This document shows positions 59,544 through 64,000 of a stretch of 64,000 nt of DNA, piece by piece. Location of the stretch: contig QKGM01000012.1 in NCBI GenBank assembly GCA_003250395.1, forward strand, positions 62,001 to 126,000, in the 5' to 3' direction. Position 1 is the first letter of the stretch. The number at the start of each line of letters is the position of its first letter. The position numbers and the translations under genes were made by a program. The notes below the pieces were generated by a model. The model saw nothing but the letters and a program-made list of their open reading frames with translations, was not told the DNA's origin and searched no databases. Origin of the DNA: Bacteroidota bacterium. Lineage in GTDB: Bacteria; Bacteroidota; Bacteroidia; Bacteroidales; TTA-H9.

Positions 59544-59603
59544 CTTATTAATTCAACGGATCAAAGATAGTAAAACCTGCAATGGAGATAAAATAGCCTA
59601 TAG

Positions 59604-59634
59604 AAAAAAGGAGTCAGTACCACACAGACTCCTT
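59604..59634 (-). terminator. Rho-independent terminator for the alkaline phosphatase gene
   Basis: AAGGAGTC / GACTCCTT stem; T-run on the minus strand (poly-A on plus at 59604-59609). Confidence 0.75.
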
Positions 59635-59656
59635 ATACAGAACACCGGGCAAGGAA

Positions 59657-61114
59657 TTATTGTTTTATCGCTTGTAACCTCAGTAGCCGTATGATATTTA
59701 CGGGAATATCTGTATTGTCCAGGAATCCGTTGAAAAGTTCTTGTCCGGACCCGATTACCCTTACCGGGACAGGAGTTCCTGTATGCATCCATGTTGTGAA
59801 ATCAATACCGGCCTTATTAGCCAGAATCTTTCTCGCAGTAATGCCAATAGGGTCGTAATTATCGTAAAGTACTGTGTTTTCATCTTTGTAAAGGCTCTCT
59901 TTTTCGCCTGATATGCTTATACGGAAGGCTCTCCGTAGTTGCTCTTCTTCATATTTGCTTAGCTTTATGTCTGTTCCGAGACCGAAGTCTGTAGCTATCA
60001 TTCTCATGACAGAATCATACCGTACCATCGAAGCGGGTGTCCTTTTTTTATAGGCCTCTATTTTTGCATCAAATACCTCGCCGGAGACTTTTTGCCGATC
60101 AAGTAATGTGAAGTCAGATTCGTAACTGGTGCCTGCCCAGCCAAGTGAAAGTCCCCCGGTTTCATGATCGGCTGTTACAATAATCAAGGTCTCATCAGGA
60201 TGTTTACGGTAAAATTCAAGAGCATAGCCCACTGCTTTGTCAAGTTCAAATACTTCACCCACAATAGCTGCAGCATCATTGGCATGAGCAGCCCAGTCAA
60301 TTTTACCCCCCTCAACCATCATAAAGAAGCCTTTTGGATTATCTAAAACCTCAATGGCTTTCTTCACGATGCCACTCAGCGAAAAACTTCCCTGGATGCT
60401 ATCCATCGCGTAAGGCATATCGCTGCTGGCACTTAAAACAGGATTGACTACCATCATGGGAAGACTTTTCGCAGAGATAGTATCAAAAGTCTTTTGTTCT
60501 TTCACGACAGTATACCCTTGTTCTGCTACAGCATGATAAAGATCAGCCCGATCTTTTTTCTTGCCGGTTGGGTATTTAAACCCGCCTCCGCCAAAGAAGT
60601 CAAACCCTGAAGCGAGAAGCTGGGTACCTATTTCATAGTACCTGTTTCTGTCGGGCTGATGGGCATAGAAACAAGCGGGAGTTGCATGATCAATACTGAC
60701 CGTGGTCATAATACCTACCTTCATACCTTTAGCTTTGGCTCTTTCAGCGATAGTTTGAAGCGGATGGATACGGGCAGAATCCATTCCGATCGTGTTGATT
60801 GACGTTTTCTCTCCTGTTGCCAGCGCTGTTCCTGCTGCTGCGGAGCAGGTTATGTACCGGTTTTTAGCAAAAGTCGTGGCAAAGGTCATCACTGGAAATG
60901 TACTCATATTCAGCTTCTGTATTCCTGTTTTACCTTGTCTTTCGGCCAACAGCGCTTCTGCCATGCTAACATGTGCCAGACCCATGCCATCGCCGATGAA
61001 TAAGAAAATATATTTTGGCTGAGGGTCAGAAGAAGGGACATCACCGGCCATTGTAGTTAACGGACTACCAGTGATATATACTAAAAGGAGGAGTAAATAT
61101 CTGAGTTTTTTCAT
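59657..61114 (-). CDS. Alkaline phosphatase (PhoA family)
   Basis: IFLFIGDGMGLAHVSMAEALL, ITCSAAAGTALATGEKTSINTIGMD, IIVTADHETGGLSLG. Confidence 0.95.
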   Translation of the reverse strand: MKKLRYLLLLLVYITGSPLTTMAGDVPSSDPQPKYIFLFIGDGMGLAHVSMAEALLAERQGKTGIQKLNMSTFPVMTFATTFAKNRYITCSAAAGTALATGEKTSINTIGMDSARIHPLQTIAERAKAKGMKVGIMTTVSIDHATPACFYAHQPDRNRYYEIGTQLLASGFDFFGGGGFKYPTGKKKDRADLYHAVAEQGYTVVKEQKTFDTISAKSLPMMVVNPVLSASSDMPYAMDSIQGSFSLSGIVKKAIEVLDNPKGFFMMVEGGKIDWAAHANDAAAIVGEVFELDKAVGYALEFYRKHPDETLIIVTADHETGGLSLGWAGTSYESDFTLLDRQKVSGEVFDAKIEAYKKRTPASMVRYDSVMRMIATDFGLGTDIKLSKYEEEQLRRAFRISISGEKESLYKDENTVLYDNYDPIGITARKILANKAGIDFTTWMHTGTPVPVRVIGSGQELFNGFLDNTDIPVNIIRLLRLQAIKQ

Positions 61115-61520
61115 TTCAGGTTATAGATTGGTTCGTGGTTGCAAAAGTAGAACAAATCAACGGGATGCAGGTTAAGATTCTGTTATATGGTATGTCATAT
61201 CAGGGGAGAAATGCGATATGGCCTTCACTTATTTGTCCTGGGCGTATTTCATACATTATCTCGGTACCTGAATTCTGTGAAAACGGTTAGAATTTTTATT
61301 GGAGAAATGATTATATAAAAGGAAAAGTATTGTTAGTGGTATCAGGAGTGAGGCCTGATGATTGTTTCTGATTTCTGCCGGCTGATGTCTTTAATCTTGC
61401 ACTGGCAGGTTATTTCTAAAAAGTATCATACCTGAATTTCCCTACATTTGACTTTTGTCAGATAGCTTATTCTGTCTTTAAATGTATATTTGGCGCCGGC
61501 AATAACCGGAATATTATATC

Positions 61521-62450
61521 ATGAATTCTATCTATACGATTGGTGAAACGGTTTACGATATCATCTTCGTGAACGGACAACCTGAAGCAGGAAAGCCTGG
61601 TGGTGCAATGCTGAACACAGCAATTAGTCTGGGCAGACTTGGCCTGAACCCGAACCTGATCAGTGAGTTTGCCTACGACGATATTGGTAAACTTATTAAT
61701 ACATTTCTCCTGGAAAACGGGGTATCTACCGAGTATTGTTTTCGATATCAAAATGGACAGACACCCGTTGCCATCGCTATACTTGACCGGGAACGTAAGG
61801 CAGGCTTTTCGTTTTACAGAAATTTTCCAACCGACCGATTGCTGATAGGGATACCACCCTTCCATAAAGGCGATCTGGTAATGTTCGGTTCATATTTCAG
61901 TATCAGTCAGGAGCTAAGAGTTCAGGTGGAAAGAATCCTTGGGAATGCAATGGATTCAGGTTGCCTACTCTTTTATGACCCAAACTTCAGAAAAGCTCAC
62001 CTCAATGAAATAGAATCATTGAGGGAGGCTGTTGTGGGGAATCTTTCCAGAGCTCACATCGTAAGGGGATCAGATGAAGATTTTAACCTGCTGTTTGGGT
62101 GTCGATCGGCAGAAGAAGCCCACCATTATTGCCCTCAGGCAATTCTCTTCTACACTATGGGAAGTGGAGGTTGTAACATGATTACCCCCTCTGGTGTCCA
62201 AAGGCATTGGGAGTCGATTGCCATTGAACCAGTGAGTACTATCGGGGCTGGAGATACATTTAATGCAGGACTTGCATACGGTATATCACACGAAAACCTT
62301 ACTTTTGACACGCTTCTTCATCTTGCTCCTTCTGAATGGGATCGGGTGATTAAAACCGCATTACGCATGGCTTCGGCTGTATGTATGAGTTTTGATAATT
62401 ACATTTCACACTCACTGGCCAAAATTCTGAATGATGGCATTGAAAACTGA
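61521..62450 (+). CDS. PfkB family carbohydrate kinase
   Basis: GGAMLNTAISLGRLGLNPNLISEFAYDDIGKLI; C-terminal STIGAGDTFNAGLAYG. Confidence 0.94.
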   Translation: MNSIYTIGETVYDIIFVNGQPEAGKPGGAMLNTAISLGRLGLNPNLISEFAYDDIGKLINTFLLENGVSTEYCFRYQNGQTPVAIAILDRERKAGFSFYRNFPTDRLLIGIPPFHKGDLVMFGSYFSISQELRVQVERILGNAMDSGCLLFYDPNFRKAHLNEIESLREAVVGNLSRAHIVRGSDEDFNLLFGCRSAEEAHHYCPQAILFYTMGSGGCNMITPSGVQRHWESIAIEPVSTIGAGDTFNAGLAYGISHENLTFDTLLHLAPSEWDRVIKTALRMASAVCMSFDNYISHSLAKILNDGIEN

Positions 62451-63186
62451 AAAAAACAAGCTCAAAGCTTTCCGCAAACAAATGGTGAAAGCACTCACCA
62501 TGCTGCATCATCGTGAATGGGCGCTTATCCCGCAGGTTCATCTGACTGCCAGGGTTACCGGCTTGCCTGAACTAACCGATTTGATTACTGATCTGCCGTT
62601 GCTTACTATCCGGCTGCCTGAACCATTCCCTAAACTGTCTGGCGACTACCTTTTAATTACCCACCCGGGGCTTCATGTGGTTGATATCATGAAAAAACCA
62701 GATGAGACAATTCTCCTTTTCAAATGCGCTGAAAATGGTACAGTTTTGCATTTAATGGGACGGCAGCATGATATCAGAGTGGAGCCCTGCAATGCACTTA
62801 TCAATCATCTCCGATTTCATGAAAAGCTGGTTGGAACTATGAAAAATGCAATCGTAATGCTGGCTGAACCCGACGAATTAATCAGGTTATCAGCCCTTAT
62901 GCATTACGATAATGCTTTCAGCCTTGATAAGGAGTTGTATAATGCCTGGCCGCCGGTTAAGAATTTGCTCGATCCTCCGGAAACCAAACAGCTCTGTCAG
63001 GTATTTGATACCGATACGAATGGATACAGGGTGGCAGGACATCTTCCGGGGGTAGTGATATGGGAAAAACATGGGGCTTTTGTGGCTGCCAAACGAATCT
63101 CTTCTGCCGTTACCATGTTGGAGGCAGCAAATAAAGCAGCCCGTCTGGCGCTTCCTTTTGCCCGGCAAAATGAATCCATACTGTGA
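62431..63186 (+). CDS. Class II aldolase/adducin-like domain protein
   Basis: C-terminal GHLPGVVIWEKHGAFVAAKRISSAVTMLEAANKAARLAL resembles class II aldolase; start overlaps the end of the PfkB gene. Confidence 0.55.
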   Translation: MMALKTEKNKLKAFRKQMVKALTMLHHREWALIPQVHLTARVTGLPELTDLITDLPLLTIRLPEPFPKLSGDYLLITHPGLHVVDIMKKPDETILLFKCAENGTVLHLMGRQHDIRVEPCNALINHLRFHEKLVGTMKNAIVMLAEPDELIRLSALMHYDNAFSLDKELYNAWPPVKNLLDPPETKQLCQVFDTDTNGYRVAGHLPGVVIWEKHGAFVAAKRISSAVTMLEAANKAARLALPFARQNESIL

Positions 63187-63295
63187 AATGTTACCTGACC
63201 TGTCTTCAAAATTCCTGTTGATTGATGATTGGATTACTTTATTGAGAAAAATAGTTTATTGATATATTTACGCTTAATCACCAACAATTTAAATC

Positions 63296-64000
63296 ATGGT
63301 TTTAAGAAATTTCTTTTGGTTTTTCATTGCTTTGTTAATTCCACTGGGAGCATCTGCCGATGGAATCAGGCAGATGATCGATGCTGCCGGTACCGCGGCC
63401 GATTATAAAGGCGCCGGGGTAGTGGTAGTATTTGATAGTACAACAGTAAAGGTGATGCCGACTGGACTCAGTCATATGTACCAGCACAAATTAGTCAAGG
63501 TACTGAATGAGCGCGGAGGTCTCGACAATCGTACACTCACCTTTGGTTATGACCCTCTGTCTGCCTGGGCAGAAATACAGGGTGTTCGTATTCATAAAGC
63601 AAATGGAATAACTCTGGATTTCGATCTGGGAAATGTGAAGGATTATGCAGCACCTGCACGTGCAATTTATTGGGGTGCCCGTGAGAAGATGGCCGATCTG
63701 GGTCGTCTGGAAGCGGGTGATGCTGTTGAAGTTTGGTTCTATCGTAAAGGTTTTACTTACGCTCTGCTTCAGTCGGGTTCAGATCCTGATGAACAATATA
63801 TTCCTCCAATGCGTGGTCATTATTACGACATCGTCCCTTTCTGGAGTTCTGATCCCATCATCGAGAAGGTGTACCGTGTTTGCCTGCCAAAAGATAAGCC
63901 GGTCCAATATGCTATTTACAACGGTACATTACAGTCATCGATGTTGTTTAAAGGCGACCAGATAATCTATACATTCAACCTGAAGGATATCAGCCCGATT
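63296..64000 (+). CDS. DUF3857 domain-containing protein (partial, runs off the window)
   Basis: Not in the ORF track. ATG at 63296 opens an ORF continuing to 64000: signal peptide MVLRNFFWFFIALLIPLGASADG, then a DUF3857-like region. Confidence 0.8.
   Translation, partial: MVLRNFFWFFIALLIPLGASADGIRQMIDAAGTAADYKGAGVVVVFDSTTVKVMPTGLSHMYQHKLVKVLNERGGLDNRTLTFGYDPLSAWAEIQGVRIHKANGITLDFDLGNVKDYAAPARAIYWGAREKMADLGRLEAGDAVEVWFYRKGFTYALLQSGSDPDEQYIPPMRGHYYDIVPFWSSDPIIEKVYRVCLPKDKPVQYAIYNGTLQSSMLFKGDQIIYTFNLKDISPI

Noticed and set aside
1-64000. CRISPR arrays, tRNA or rRNA genes
   Set aside because: No regularly spaced direct repeats and no recognisable tRNA/rRNA sequence seen by eye; a tRNAscan/CRISPR-finder run would be needed for certainty.

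Overview
The window is a Bacteroidota (Bacteroidales-like) chromosomal segment. The assignment rests on SusC/SusD, T9SS C-terminal domains, DUF5686 and TAnnTTTG promoter boxes. Flanking regions (about 0.2-28 kb and 49-64 kb) are mostly housekeeping and envelope genes: an EF-G2-like elongation factor, an EamA transporter, an FtsX-type permease, histidine ammonia-lyase, M13 and S9 peptidases, a SusCD pair with a LamG/PNGase-F-like T9SS protein, acyl-CoA dehydrogenase plus TetR, glycyl-tRNA synthetase, a cytochrome-c/YceI lipoprotein operon, alkaline phosphatase and a PfkB kinase. The accessory region lies at about 28.4-44.8 kb. It carries a tightly overlapping four-gene operon (XRE regulator, PLD-helicase, Eco57I-type adenine methylase, SMC/ABC-like ATPase) that looks like a helicase-methylase-ATPase (Hma-type) defense system. 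A palindromic operator overlaps its promoter, and intergenic dyad-symmetry (attC-like) elements flank it. Beside it are cassette-like genes, relics of a transposase-like ORF, and decayed genes (C39 peptidase/ABC fragment, LA_2272-type repeat protein). A candidate structured RNA lies at about 28.45-28.67 kb. All calls come from reading the sequence and ORF translations; no database search was run.
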